NCBI GenBank assembly: GCA_032191425.1
Contig: CM063446.1
Span: 4,030,001-4,094,000, forward strand
Origin: Lymantria dispar
Lineage: Eukaryota; Arthropoda; Insecta; Lepidoptera; Erebidae
Length of the DNA stretch: 64,000 bases
Direction of reading: 5' to 3'
A program made the translations under genes and the position numbers. Below the pieces are notes generated by a model. It ran no database searches and had not been told where the DNA came from. It saw only the letters and a list, made by a program, of their open reading frames with translations. Shown here piece by piece: positions 21,691-32,454 of the stretch; position 1 is the stretch's first letter; the number at the start of each line of letters is the position of its first letter.

Positions 21691-22020
21691 CTTTGACTGC
21701 ACAGACGGCGTAGTGGTTAACATACTGTGCCAGTGTCGCTGGTTCGAATCCCACGCAAGACAACATTTCGCCTACTGACGTCAAGTCACTCTTCTCCGGT
21801 GATCGGTCCGGTGTCACGGGTGGGTTACGGTTGTGCGTGCTTACGCCCCTCTGTCGCCCCGGACGGAGTGGTGCGAAGAGCGCGTCGACCGTGACCCACC
21901 CCCCAAATTCGTGATTTATAAACTGTAGTTCTGAGTCTAGATGTAATTTGTGTCCGTTTATTGTATATTTGTAAAGTCGCCCGCAATACAGGGATTCTTT
22001 CTTTAGTATTGTGCGTGCAG
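21691..22020 (+). repeat. tRNA-derived SINE split by an R1 fragment
   Basis: Head at 21691-21780 (GACTGCACAGACGGCGTAG, GCTGGTTCGAATCCC), tail at 21905-22020 (GTAGTTCTGAGTCTAGATG, CAATACAGGGATTC). The B-box is intact. Confidence 0.75.
21776..21906 (+). mobile_element. R1-clade LINE 3'-UTR fragment in a tRNA-SINE
   Basis: It begins in the hairpin (CTGACGTCAAGTCACTC, GGTGATCGGTCC), then CACGGGTGGGTTACGG, TCGCCCCGGACGGAGTG, ending ACCCACCCCCC with almost no poly(A) left. TSD is unclear (ATTTCG / AATTCG). Confidence 0.7.
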
Positions 22021-22052
22021 GCTTGTACTGTGCGGTGACAGACTAAAAAAAA

Positions 22053-22262
22053 ATCACCACTCCCTATTTTGGTCCTGGATGTCGTAAAAGATTACTAAGG
22101 GATATAATACGCATATAACATCTATGCAAGAGAAGGTAAACTCGAAATAAAACCCTATAACAACCTGTCTGGTATAGTAAGGTCAATTGCCCTCCTATTG
22201 TGGAGGAGGCTTGAACCCAACGGTGGGACGTTTATAAGCTGAGGAAAATAAAATGAGGATGA
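22053..22262 (+). repeat. (ATG)n-tailed SINE-like repeat
   Basis: CACCACTCCCTATTTTGG, GTCGTAAAAGATTACTAAGGG, GCAAGAGAAGGTAAACTCG, GGAGGAGGCTTGAACCCAAC. Confidence 0.75.
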
Positions 22263-22494
22263 TAGGGTGTTATCTTTAAAAAAAAATAGGGGCTTTCCAA
22301 ATTAAATTTAGGAAGTCAGCAGTAATAGAATAGTTTTCCTTTATAACTGCAATGTGAGTTGCATTTATATATAATTCTGTTCTCGTTTGTCGTTCCTCGG
22401 AGCCATAATCAAAATGGCTGCATACCTGAGGCTATACAGGTTATTCAATTAATTAGAAATGTTTGTTTAGATAAGCATATATTCATTTTACATG

Positions 22495-22925
22495 TGACGG
22501 CGAAGTAAAAATGCAATATTTCACCCCGTTTTTTGTCCATGAGTATCATAAAAGACGATTAAGTGATTATAATATGCAGATAACATCTATAAAAGAGAAG
22601 GAATAATTGAAATAAAATCCTATCAACCATTTGACCAATCACCACTAGGCGGACTGACGATATTTTAAAACTCGCAAGCAAATGTTTCTCCGTGTGGTGA
22701 CGAAGTAAGAATGGAATTCACCAACCCTTATCTTATCCATACATGTCGTAAAAGGCAACTAAAGTATATGATATTCATGTGACATCTATGCAAAAGAAGG
22801 CAAACTCGAAACAAAAACCTATACCATCACGTCTGACCAGCGTGATATAGTTGGTCAATTTCCTTCTAATAGTGAAGGACGCTTAAGCCCAACAGTGGGA
22901 CGTGTATGCGCTGAGATGAATAGGA
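22495..22925 (+). repeat. Two tandemly placed SINE-like copies
   Basis: 22495-22640 is a 5' part ending near CCTATCAACC. 22690-22925 is nearly complete (GTGTGGTGACGAAGTAAGAATG to GCGCTGAGATGAATAGG). Both are (ATG)n-tail family members. Confidence 0.7.
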
Positions 22926-23100
22926 ATGTTAACAAATATCAAATATAAATTTTAAAATAACTTCACCGATTAAAATTAATTTAGATAATTGTATTTATAA
23001 TACGCTAATACGTTTTCCAATTATTTTAATTAGTATGCAGCGCTGTAATAATAATTAATTGAAGCATATAATTTTGAAATAACGTAATTAATTTTATATG

Positions 23101-23355
23101 AAACATCATCATCATCATCATCATCTCAGCCCATATACGTCCCACTATTGGGCTCGGGCCTCCTCCATAATGGAAGGGTAATTGACCTACTATACCACGC
23201 TGGTCAGACGTGTTGGTATAGGGTTTTATTTCGAGTTTTCCTTCTCTCGCATAGATGTTATATGCGTTTTATATCCCTTAGTCGTCTCGTACGATCACCC
23301 ACGGGTAAGATAGGGGGTGGTGAATTGTATTCTTACTCCGTCACCACACGGATAA
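23101..23355 (-). repeat. (ATG)n-tailed SINE-like repeat, well preserved
   Basis: It starts ATCATCATCATCATCATCTC and ends CCGTCACCACACGG. All family blocks are present (CCACGCTGGTCAGACG, CCTTCTCTCGCATAG), so it is close to a full-length consensus of about 250 bp. Confidence 0.85.
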
Positions 23356-23395
23356 ACATACCTTTGATAATTTTATGGAAGAATAGGCTGATCTC

Positions 23396-23705
23396 TGTTC
23401 CGTGTGATGACGGAGTAAGAATACAATTCATCACCACCTATCTTGCCCGAGAGTGTCGTACAAGACAACTTTTTTTTTGGGGGTGGTCGGCGCACCAGAG
23501 GCGACAGAGGGGCGGCGCGCGGCCCCATGACCTGCCCGTAGCACGTCGCCTTCGTAGTTGGGCCGACCACCGGTGCATATATCACGTTGATCAGACGTAT
23601 TGATATAAGGTTTTATTTCGAGTTTTCCATCTCTTGCATAGATGTTGCATATAATACCCCTTAGTTACTTTTTACGATACTCAGGAGTAAGATAAGGGGT
23701 CATAC
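23396..23705. repeat. Composite: SINE-like (plus), R1 fragment (minus), SINE-like (minus)
   Basis: 23396-23470 is SINE-like 5' sequence; 23471-23577 is an R1-clade 3'-UTR piece (T run, GGCGACAGAGGGGCGGCG, GGGCCGACCACCGGTGC) that stops at the first hairpin arm; 23578-23705 is SINE-like sequence in reverse. The two SINE parts are inverted relative to each other, so this is not one interrupted copy. Confidence 0.65.
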
Positions 23706-23875
23706 GCGTAGTACCCGTTCCTGTGGGAATACCGGGATAAAATATAGCCTAAGGTACTCCTTATACAGACAGACAGACAGACAACTATATGGTAGTAAAA
23801 TATTATAAAAATCGATCAAGCCGTTTCGATGATAATCCGGCACAAGCATACAGAGACAAAAAAATTAAAAAAGAC
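23706..23875 (-). repeat. Helitron-like CTAG-family fragment
   Basis: GTAGTACCCGTTCCTGTGGG, ACCGGGATAAAATATAGCC, ACAGACAGACAGACAGACA. The CTAG end is missing. Confidence 0.6.
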
Positions 23876-24099
23876 TGTTTTTTGTTTGGCATAGGTATCG
23901 TGCAGTTAACCGTGTGAACATGAAAAGCCCTACTATTTTGCTACGAGTATTACAAACAGATACTTCAATTTTATTTATTTGTGTAGGTTATTAGTTTTTT
24001 AGAACATTGTGCTCCTTAAACCGACTTTACGATCTTCATCTATAAGAAAAAGCCAGTTCTTTCTTTTACGTAGAAGTAATAAAAATCGACTCATTGTAT

Positions 24100-24312
24100 T
24101 TTTAACCAGCAACCCGCCCACGCCTTACTTCGGTTTCAGTCGCCTTACTCGCATAGCAATCCTGTGGGAATACGGGGACAAAATATAGCCTATGTTACTC
24201 CCTAATATTATAGCTTTCCATTGGTGAAAGAATTTTTGAAATCGGTTTAGTAGTTTCGGAGCCTATTTAATAAAAACAAACAAATCTTTGCTATTTATAA
24301 TATTAGTATAGA
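24100..24312 (-). repeat. Helitron-like CTAG-family repeat
   Basis: CAGCAACCCGCCCACGCC, CTTCGGTTTCAGTCGCC, GGGACAAAATATAGCCTATG, CAAACAAATCTTTGC, TATAATATTAGTATAGA. Confidence 0.65.
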
Positions 24313-24500
24313 CGACTACACAGATGGCGCAGTATTTAATATAAAAAATACCGCGCGAAGAGGAGCGGGTTCGATTATCACGCAGGATAATAATTTGTGT
24401 AATCTATAAATTGTTGTTCGGAGTTTGAATTTAATCCGTTAATTATATGTTTGTCACCGCAATACGGTTGATTCCTTATTGTAGTATTGCTAAAAAAAAT
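24310..24500 (+). repeat. tRNA-derived SINE, decayed
   Basis: GACTACACAGATGGCGCAG, GGGTTCGATTATCACGCAGG, AATTGTTGTTCGGAG, TTAATTATATGTTTG, CAATACGG. Confidence 0.6.
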
Positions 24501-24532
24501 AGCTTTAGACGGAGAATTGAAATATAAACATA

Positions 24533-24756
24533 TCATTATCATCTCAGACCATATACATCCCCCTTTTAGGCTCGGGCCTCCTTCATTGTAGGAGGGAATT
24601 TACCCTATTATACCACACTGATCAGACGTTTTGGCATAGGGTTTCATATCGAGTTTTCCTTCTCTTATAGCGATGTTATCTTTTTCGATACCCACTGGTA
24701 AGAGAGGGGGGGGGGGTGATGAATTATATTTTTACTCCGTCAACACACGGAAATAT
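24533..24756 (-). repeat. (ATG)n-tailed SINE-like repeat
   Basis: ATCATCTCAGACCATATACA to CCGTCAACACACGG; carries a G9 run near 24708. Confidence 0.75.
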
Positions 24757-24865
24757 ATAAAATAAGACATCTTTTTTTAAATATTTGTGTCGCAAGGGAG
24801 TTTATAAACATACAATTAATGTAATTGATTGAATTAGGCGATACATAGCGGATATCCATTTTTAT

Positions 24866-25183
24866 TTTAAATTGGAGGGAAGGAAGGGGGACCCACCACT
24901 TTGCCGCGGTAATCAATATAGCGCACACTACAATAAAAGGAATACGGGATAGGATTAAGGTGGATTAGGAAATAAGGAAATCTTACTCTCACGTGATGAG
25001 CACCTTCCAGAACATCATGTTTCAATTTTCCGCAGAACTTCGAATATTCATTCGACACGTGTTTCACCTCTAAACGAGGTATCCTCAAGACGGCTTAGCT
25101 TCAAATGTGTGATCATTTGTTGTGCGGTACATTGATTACCGTGGGAAAGTGTTGGGTCTCCCTTTCCCTCCCTCCATTTTAAA
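24866..25183. mobile_element. MITE-like element with about 65-bp inverted ends
   Basis: The left end (TTTAAATTGGAGGGAAGGAA, GGTAATCAATATAGCGCACA) matches the reverse complement of the right end (TTGTGCGGTACATTGATTACC, CCCTCCCTCCATTTTAAA) over about 65 bp with scattered mismatches. About 190 bp lie between. No coding capacity. Superfamily is not assigned because no clear TSD was found. Confidence 0.65.
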
Positions 25184-25189
25184 CTGGAT

Positions 25190-25875
25190 CACACTTTGCA
25201 CTCAGATATAACAAGGCTTGCTTGGATCACTGTGAGTTTGACAATCAAGGTTATAATCCTTGATAAGGGAGGTCTGTACTTAAACCACTGCGTTAATTAT
25301 ACGTTTATTTATTTGCAAAATTTTTAATTCATCATCTCAGTACATATACATCTCATTGCTAGGTTTAGCCTTCTTTTTAAATAAGAGGGAAATTGATTGA
25401 ATTAACTGATCAGTTCAAGCGGAGTTACGTATTTAAGGCCTAACTTCGGCTAGAATTTTTTTTTTTGCAAAAATGGATATAATAGGATAGGTTCGCCTTA
25501 AAATTCATTTATCGAACGAGTTTCACCATCGGAATTTAGTTCCTTGAAATTCCTTATATAATTAAGGTACAATAAATCATAGGACTCGAAAAACTGTTTC
25601 AATGATTTAATTGAGAAGATTATGGTCAGGATGATTGGGGGAATATGAATATGTAACTGGAATGCCTCTCGCCTCGGGCAAGTTCGTCATTATGTAGCCA
25701 TTTGATGGAGAAAGATGTTTCTTTTGCGTGTCCGTTCTGATAATTCGATAACAAGTTTTTAAATAATTACTTAGATTGAATGATTGCTTAACTATTTTAA
25801 CTAAATAATACTGCATTAAAGTAGCAACCAAATACTATACGTAAAAGTAATACTTTTGAAATTCAAATCGTTTAT
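25190..25875. other. AT-rich spacer
   Basis: No gene. A short SINE-like scrap near 25335-25400 (TCATCTCAGTACATATACATC). Confidence 0.4.
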
Positions 25876-25877
25876 CT

Positions 25878-26200
25878 ATACCAATAAATAAAATTGGAGT
25901 GTCTGTTTGTAATGTCAAAATAATAGGCTTTTTCCATGCTCACATGGTTATTTGCACGACACCTATGCCTAAAATAGCAATTAAAAAATTTTTGTCTGTC
26001 TGTCTGTCTGTCTGTTTGTTCCGGGTAATCTTCAAAACGGCTGGATCGATTTCAAAAATTTTTCACCAATGGAAAGCTATAATATCAGGGCGTAAACTAG
26101 GCTATATTTTATCCCGGTATTCCCACGGGAACGGGAACTACGCGGGTAAAACGATTATAACCTATAACCGAAGCGAAGTGAGGGCGGGTTGCTAGTTATG
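25878..26200 (+). repeat. Helitron-like CTAG-family repeat, long form
   Basis: TCTATACCAATAAATAAAATTGG, GTCTGTTTGTAATGTCAAAA, CTGTCTGTCTGTCTGTCTG, GGGTAATCTTCAAAACGG, then ACCGAAGCGAAGTGAGGGCG and GGGTTGCTAGT at the end. This is the best complete copy; its 3' CTAGT agrees with a Helitron-type end, but no strong terminal hairpin is present. Confidence 0.65.
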
Positions 26201-26299
26201 AATAAACCCCGCGGAGGCTTACATATTGTCATTTTTTTAACCAACATTTTTATAGTAATTTTTTTTAATATGGGTACCGTAGTACCGTATGTACTGAAT

Positions 26300-26330
26300 T
26301 CTTATGTATATATATATATATATATATATA
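26300..26330. repeat. AT microsatellite
   Basis: A run of TA repeats followed by a diverged TATA-rich tract to about 26400. Confidence 0.8.
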
Positions 26331-26489
26331 AATACACGGATTGTGTATTTGTGTATTCCCGGATGTAATTCGTATGTACATATATATACATACAAACCGG
26401 TCATAAGAGTTGTATAGAATCAAACCGGCGCGGCCATCTAAATTTTGAATGAATTTTGGCAATGAAATAAATTTATATAATGAAATAAA

Positions 26490-26697
26490 TCTAAACTAAG
26501 GCGAAAGTTTGTGAGTGTGTGAGTATGTGAGGATGTGAAGATGTTTATTGCTCTTTCACGCAAAAACTACTGAATTGATTTTGATAAAACTTCACAATAA
26601 TATAGCATACATATCAGAATAACACATAGGCTACAATTTATCCCAATATTCCCACGGGAAGACGAACTGTGGGTGAAACCGCAGGGCGCTGCTCGTT
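26490..26697 (+). repeat. Related interspersed repeat (GTGAGTGTGTGAG family)
   Basis: TTTGTGAGTGTGTGAG, GCTCTTTCACGCAAAAACTAC, ACACATAGGCTACAATTTATCC, GGGTGAAACCGCAGGGCG. Its layout resembles the CTAG family, but its sequence is distinct. Confidence 0.5.
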
Positions 26698-26799
26698 TAT
26701 ATAATAAAGTAAGAAAAGTATTTTATTAATACTTCAGAGGAGGAGGGGATACATTAAAAATATCTTAAAATATGGATAACAAAGATAAAAAGAACATTA

Positions 26800-27537
26800 T
26801 AGTATATAAAACATAAAAGCACTATTGACTGGCCTTACTTTTTTATATTATAAACTAGCAACCCGCCGTCGCTTCGCTTCGGTTTCTATCGCCTTATCCC
26901 CGTATTTCTCGTGCCTATGGGAATACTGGGATAAAATATAGCCTAGTTTACTCCCTGATATTATAGCTTTCCATTGATGAAAGAATTTTTTAAATCGGTC
27001 CAGCCGTTTTGAAGATTACCCGAAATAAACAGACAGACAGACAAAAAATTATAAAGTGATTTTTAGGCACATGTATAGTGCAAATAATCGTGTGAGCATG
27101 AAAAATGCCTATTATTTTGACATTACAAACAGACACTCCAATTTTATTTATTGGTATTGATGCGAAAGTAAGTTTGTCTGTTTGTTTGTTTGTTACACTT
27201 TCACGCTTAAACCACCGAACGAATTTTAAAAATTATTTCCCCAATGGAAAGCTATCAGGAAAGATATCAGGGATTAACATAGGCTATATTTGATGAAAAC
27301 ATTTTTGTCTGTCTGTCTGTCTGTCTGTTTGTTCCGGGTAATCTTCAAAACGGCTGGACCGATTTCAAAAATTCTTTCACCAATGGAAAGCTATAATATC
27401 AAGGCGTAAACTACGCTATATTTTATCCTGGTATTCCCACGGGAATGGGAACTACGCGGGTAAAACGACTATAACCTATAACCGAAGCGAAGCGAGGGCG
27501 GGTTGCTAGTAGTATATAAAACATAAAAGCACTATTG
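26800..27537. repeat. Inverted pair of Helitron-like copies inside a 28-bp direct repeat
   Basis: A minus-oriented copy (CTAGCAACCCGCC from 26853) runs to about 27155 and is followed head-to-head by plus-oriented sequence ending GGGTTGCTAGT at 27510. An identical 28-bp word occupies 26800-26827 and 27510-27537. Helitrons do not usually make target duplications, so the repeat implies another process. Confidence 0.7.
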
Positions 27538-27539
27538 CC

Positions 27540-28120
27540 TATAAGTAAATAAAACAAAAAAGAAAAAAATAACAATAACAAAAACAATATTAATAATGAT
27601 AAATAAGGTACTCGGCAATGTTGTCGTATCTACTATTGAAATTGATATACTATAAATATTTTCTATATGCAAGTACGTAATAATGATAATGCACTGAGAA
27701 TTTAAGAAAAGTGAGTGTATATCCTGCAGCACCTGGTATCTGGCATATTCTATATGGCCTCTACCAGGACAAGCTAGTAAGTATGCAATATCAAAGTATA
27801 ATCTATACGCTGAAGAGTTTGTTTGATCGCGCTAATCTCAGGAACTACAAGTCCGATTTGAAAAATTCTTTCAGTGTTAAAAAAAAAAAAAAAATTCTTC
27901 AGTGCCCATTTATCGAGGAAGGCTATAGGCTATATGTTTATATATATCATTACGCTCAGACCAACAGGAGTACCAATAAAGAATATTCCAAAATCGGAGA
28001 TTTTTTCCTTTTGAGAGCTTCCTGCGTAACTGTGTAATCGGCTAAATTTTCGCAAAAATTATATGTGACAGAATCGTATTATTGAAAAATATTTTCACCT
28101 TCTACCTAGACAAAGTCTTA
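27540..28120. other. AT-rich spacer
   Basis: No gene recognised. An A14 run lies at about 27881. Confidence 0.4.
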
Positions 28121-28131
28121 GATTAAAGTTA

Positions 28132-28392
28132 GCTTCACCGCGTGAGGAAAGACCGACGTCTTCCCCGAGGGGGAGGGGGGGGGACCTCAGTCGATGGGAG
28201 GGTACCTCTCAAGGTGGTATTCCGTCGGGCCGACCACTGACGTCAAGTCACCCTGCTCCGGTGGTCGGTCCAACGACGAAGGCGACGTGTCACGGGTGGG
28301 TTACGGGTGTGCATGCTTACGCCCCTCTGTCGCCCCGGAAGGAGTGATGCGAGGAGTGCGCCGACCGTAACCCACCTCCCCAAAAAAAAAGG
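28132..28392 (+). mobile_element. R1-clade LINE 3'-UTR fragment
   Basis: CCGCGTGAGGAAAGACCGACG, then hairpin arms GGGCCGACCACTG / GGTGGTCGGTCC, GGTGGGTTACGGGTGTGC, CTGTCGCCCCGGA, poly(A) A9. Probable TSD TTAAAGTTA (28123-28131 and 28393-28401). Confidence 0.8.
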
Positions 28393-28421
28393 TTAAAGTT
28401 AACGTTAGCCTAAAGTATCTA

Positions 28422-28456
28422 TACCACGCGGATGAAGTCGCGAGCAGAAGCTAGTG
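28422..28456 (+). mobile_element. Helitron-like 3' terminus
   Basis: CGCGGATGAAGTCGCG forms a stem of four CG pairs, followed by AGCAGAAGCTAGT. Same organisation as 732-761. Confidence 0.5.
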
Positions 28457-28459
28457 AAT

Positions 28460-29375
28460 ATAATAATATAAATACTAAAATTATTCCCATATGTCTAGCC
28501 CATATATTATATTTTATTTTCAAAAAATAAAGTAATGTCTGAGGGCACTGATATCTTGTTCTAATACTACCTATACATAATTTTATAACGTAATAAAACT
28601 AGGCATAGTCAATAAATAGTTCGTATTTTTTGTTAAATAATGGTAGCCGACATGCAGCCACGTATGTCAAAGATAAATATATTTTTTAAACACACATTAA
28701 TAAGGGTAAAATTAAAAAAAAGGATGTCACTCGCCTGCTGTTCCTTTTTTAATTTAAAATAATTTACGTTCGGGAACGCGTTATCTTCTGTTGTAATCGG
28801 ATTAGAATCGTGTAAATGTCATTTTGTACGAAACTTTTTTTTTGGAAATGACAGTAAAATTATCTACGTAGTTAATTAATAAACGCTTAGCTTCGTAATT
28901 TAATAGTAAGTTTCTTATCGGCTTTGGGTTGATTGTAATTTATATGTTATTGTTATTATAGTGTTTAACAAAACATATGTTTTGTGGGTTACGGACGAAA
29001 ACAACTAAACCTTTTTATTCTAGAAGACAGATCATTTCTAAGTGAGGGTGAGTAATCAAAAGATATCTTCCTAAGTCAGGTACACACAAGAGAACTTCAT
29101 TGCTACACGCTGTGGATTTTAATCTTGACGACAGTTTTACAGAGGTGGTATAAAATACAGAATAAAAGCGTTTTTATAATAAAAATCGCGTGAGAAATGT
29201 TCAATGCGATTTTTTTATATATTTTATAGAAACCAACATTTATATTTGTATTTTATATTTTTATCGCCAAAACAAGTTTATTTCTTTTACAAGTTATCTT
29301 CTCCGGCTATGGCATCTAATCAAGTTAAGGGGATAAATTTTATTAGTGATGTAGGTACTAATACACAGTGAAAAA
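28460..29375. other. AT-rich spacer
   Basis: No gene and no recognised repeat in about 900 bp; one of the more single-copy-looking stretches. Confidence 0.4.
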
Positions 29376-29379
29376 TGTT

Positions 29380-29760
29380 GAATCAACCATCATCCACCAG
29401 CCCCTAGACATATACTGCTGGCCATAGGCCTTCCCGAGAGAATATCAGCAAGAACGATTCTGTACCAACTGTTGGATGCATCTCTGCGACTTTTAAGATG
29501 TCGTCAGTCCCCCTACTGGAGGGTTGTCCTGCACTCGTAATGACCACGTTAGAGCCTTTATTCCCTAAAGGATGTCGATTCGACGTGCGTTTTAGCCCTG
29601 CTAATTGTCACTTCAACGTGCTAATTCTTTACGCTATTGCACCCGTTCTTCTACGGATTTCCGTATTACAGATTTTATCACATAGAGAAATACCGAGCAT
29701 AACCCCCTCTATAGCGTGCTGAGCGACTTTAAGCCTTTTTATAAGAGTGTTGAACATAGT
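29380..29760 (-). mobile_element. RTE-B LINE 3' end, old
   Basis: Matches 1777-2172 block by block (ATCATCCACCAGCCCC, GCCATAGGCCTTCCC, TTCTACGGATTTCCGTATT, TAGCGTGCTGAGCGACTTTAAGCC) but with many changes and broken frames. Confidence 0.65.
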
Positions 29761-29764
29761 CCGG

Positions 29765-30420
29765 TTAAATAACTAGTATAAATTAATAACTTAACTTAAA
29801 TAACAAGTATCTTTTTAAATTCCTCCATCCGTAAGCCTATTGACGTCCGTTGTTTGATATAAGCGTACCTGCAAAGAAAGGATTATGCCATATTCTTAAT
29901 GTTTAGCAAACCGGTAAACGATCGCGTTCATTGATCTCCTGGTAATCGCTCAGTCGAGTTTAACGACGAAATTAGAGAGTACTGACTCGAGACTGACTGA
30001 ATCATAATCTATTTGTCTCAAGGACAGATGAATTTCGCTATTGCTTGTGATTTAATCCATACAAGCTAGAGACGCTCCTACGGCGAGAGTAGACGATAAA
30101 TCTTGCTATTGTCGCCGACAGATGGCGTTCGTGTCCAGGTTTTTACCGCTATAACTTCCTAACAAAGACTCTACAGCTTTTTGTACCACAAACCTTTTTG
30201 GTTTGCCTGGTCTATGGTACCAGGTAATTTTAACTATCTTTTAGTTTTACCATATGACGTGGACTGTTGTCAATTATAGTTATGTTTTAAAAAGTCAATG
30301 TTTTTGTTTATATTTCGAGTAAAATATTCATATTTTCATGGCTTTATAAATAATTTTTCAAGCAAATGTATCAATCAGTAGTTGAGACGCTACTCTCTGT
30401 ACATTGAAAACCTAAAAATA
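29765..30420. other. AT-rich spacer
   Basis: No gene seen. Confidence 0.4.
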
Positions 30421-30423
30421 TTT

Positions 30424-30580
30424 TAAATAAAACTACTTTACGGATTTTATCGCGTTTGTATTTGATTTTTGATTGCCCGACGTTTCGAACACTTTGCAAC
30501 ATTCATGGTCACGGGCGGACTAAGATGGTTCACGTCCAACAAAACGATAAAATCCGTAAAGTAGTTTTATTTAAAATGTG
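30424..30580. mobile_element. Hairpin MITE-like repeat, both arms present
   Basis: The left arm AAATAAAACTACTTTACGG and right arm CCGTAAAGTAGTTTTATTT are exact inverted copies that continue into GATTTTATCG / CGATAAAATC. The core CCCGACGTTTCGAACAC and GGTCACGGGCGGACT recurs at 1075, 20955, 41292, 53605 and 55757. No coding. Confidence 0.75.
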
Positions 30581-30647
30581 TAATAATCGCGTAAACAACC
30601 TAAAAATATTGTCAAGAACGGTTTTTCTATTTTTTGAGAATATACCT

Positions 30648-30775
30648 TTTTGTTTTTGGGTGGGCTATGGTCAGTGTACCCGCCGTCCGGCTCCATCCGG
30701 GGCACCAAAGGGGCGGCGCGCGGCCCCATAATCCAGCGTAGCTCGTCGCCTTCGTCGTTGGCCAACCACTTTGCG
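30648..30775 (-). mobile_element. R1-clade LINE 3'-UTR fragment
   Basis: TTTTTGTTTTTGGGTGGGC, CTCCATCCGGGGCACC, GGCGCGCGGCCCCATAATCC, ending near the first hairpin arm. TSD ATATACCT (30640-30647 and 30776-30783). Confidence 0.75.
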
Positions 30776-30783
30776 ATATACCT

Positions 30784-30950
30784 AGGGATAGAGCAAGAGA
30801 AGGAAAATTCGACATAAAACCCTATTACACGTTTGATCATATTGCACAACGCAACTTCAATGCATCTGTTTGCATCCCCTAGTCGTCTTTTGATCACCCA
30901 CGGGTAAGAAATGAGTTGGTTAATTATATTCGTACTCCATCATGATACAA
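30784..30950 (-). repeat. SINE-like repeat fragment
   Basis: Mixed pieces: GCAAGAGAAGGAAAATTCG (plus orientation) followed by CCCCTAGTCGTCTTTTGATCACCCACGGGTAAG (minus orientation). A rearranged copy. Confidence 0.5.
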
Positions 30951-30954
30951 ATGG

Positions 30955-31318
30955 ATCGGTTTTTTAAATCTTGAACAAGGCAAATATATGGATGATTTAT
31001 TAGTTTTCTTTCATATTACTTACAAGATAAGAACCCCAAGTTTTATATAATATATAGTTAAATCTATTTTATTCATACAACACGTTCCAGACATGTTTTA
31101 GCCTAATCATGCCATTACCAGACTCAGGAAGGACCCATTAGCCTACGCACCGCGCATTATATCATGAATGTAAAATGTTTGTTCGCACCTTTATTCTTGC
31201 GTCGAAACAGTAATATATAATGTTATATAGTGTTTATTGTTCGCGATTATATATGGAGTTTAATTTTATTCAGATATAAAAAAAATGTTTTACAAGCTAC
31301 CTATCTAGTTTGTAAAGA
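30955..31318. other. AT-rich spacer
   Basis: No gene seen. Confidence 0.4.
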
Positions 31319-31320
31319 TT

Positions 31321-31525
31321 ATCATCATCATCACCGTCTCATCCCACATGAGCCCTACTGATCCCCTTGCGCGTCCACCACATGGGGGAAATTGATCTAC
31401 TATACCGCGCTGGTCAAATGTACAAAGCTTTATGTCGAGTTTCATGTCTCTTGCAGGGATGTTATCTGCATATCATTTCCCTTAGTCGTCTTCTACGACA
31501 GCCACATGCAAAAGAGGGGGTGGTC
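31321..31525 (-). repeat. (ATG)n-tailed SINE-like repeat
   Basis: ATCATCATCATCACCGTC, TATACCGCGCTGGTCAAATG, GTCGTCTTCTACGACAGCC, AAGAGGGGGTGGT. Confidence 0.7.
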
Positions 31526-31708
31526 CCACGAAGAAGTAAGAATATTGAAACTGTATATACAGACAGACGTCTCCGCGGAAGAATATAGCAGAAAGTTACC
31601 ATGGAGTAAAATCACTCCATCATCACAAAGATTAAATAAATTCCTTTTATACACATACGTTACTTTATACACAAACCCATTACATACATACACGTTCTTT
31701 TTTACAGC

Positions 31709-32109
31709 CTTAGAATAATAACGTATAGAAGGATAGTGTATATGCTTCGAACGTTCGAAACATGAATCTAAAAGTACTACATGCGCGCTGACGATTACAC
31801 ACGTACACCCGCACACCACTATACAAATTATGAAATCAAATTTTGTTTTTATTAACATAAATCGTCGAAATACTTTTAAAAGTAATGTTAATAATCTTTT
31901 TATGTTTTTTCAAATGTGCTGTGACACCATTTGAATGCACAAATCGTCATAATTACCTATTTATTTTTTAAGAGTTGCGTACGTACGTGCAGTATGCAGT
32001 AGTGACCTTCTACATTACGGAACGGTTCCGGCGTAAGCTCCATTAGGCTCCAATTGAAATGCTTCACTTTTTGTGTGCGAACTTACCTTCTATACGTTAT
32101 TATTCTAAG
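31709..32109 (+). mobile_element. hAT-type MITE, 401 bp
   Basis: Ends CTTAGAATAATAACGTATAG and CTATACGTTATTATTCTAAG are exact inverted copies, extending to about 24 bp. TSD TTTACAGC at 31701-31708 and 32110-32117. No transposase; it would depend on a hAT transposase in trans. Confidence 0.85.
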
Positions 32110-32130
32110 TTTACAGCATTATAGCGTTTA

Positions 32131-32310
32131 CCTTTTTTTTTTCGGCGGGCTATGGTTAGCACACACGCTATTCATTCGGTCCGGAGCGACGTAAGGGCTG
32201 CTCATGGTTCTATTATCCACCGTATTCCCTCTCCTTCAGCATTGGACCGATCACTGATACCAAGTTTCTTGATGTACGTAGCTAGCCCCGCAGGATATCC
32301 TTTCAGGTAA
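32131..32310 (-). mobile_element. Old R1-like LINE 3'-UTR fragment
   Basis: T run, CGGCGGGCTATGGTTAGC, TTCGGTCCGGAGCGACG, CATTGGACCGATCACTGATACC, CGCAGGATATCCTTTCAGG. Heavily diverged; no TSD read. Confidence 0.6.
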
Positions 32311-32454
32311 CGGGCCTACCAACGTTATATCAACAGCTTTGCACTTTTTAAAACTTATTGCGATATATAGTTCCGCAGGTCTGACTCGGTCCTAAATCAT
32401 TCACCACTAGTCACTTTAGGGTGACGTAGAAACATTCCTTAATAATATAACAAT

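Noticed and set aside
21691..22020. 28S rDNA target site, expected for R1 elements
   Set aside because: No rRNA sequence was seen next to any R1-like copy; flanks are SINEs, RTE or AT-rich DNA. No (TTAGG)n array was noticed either.
26854..27170. Classical LTR element from the 28-bp direct repeats
   Set aside because: The repeats are too short, lack TG...CA ends and no gag/pol or primer binding site lies between.
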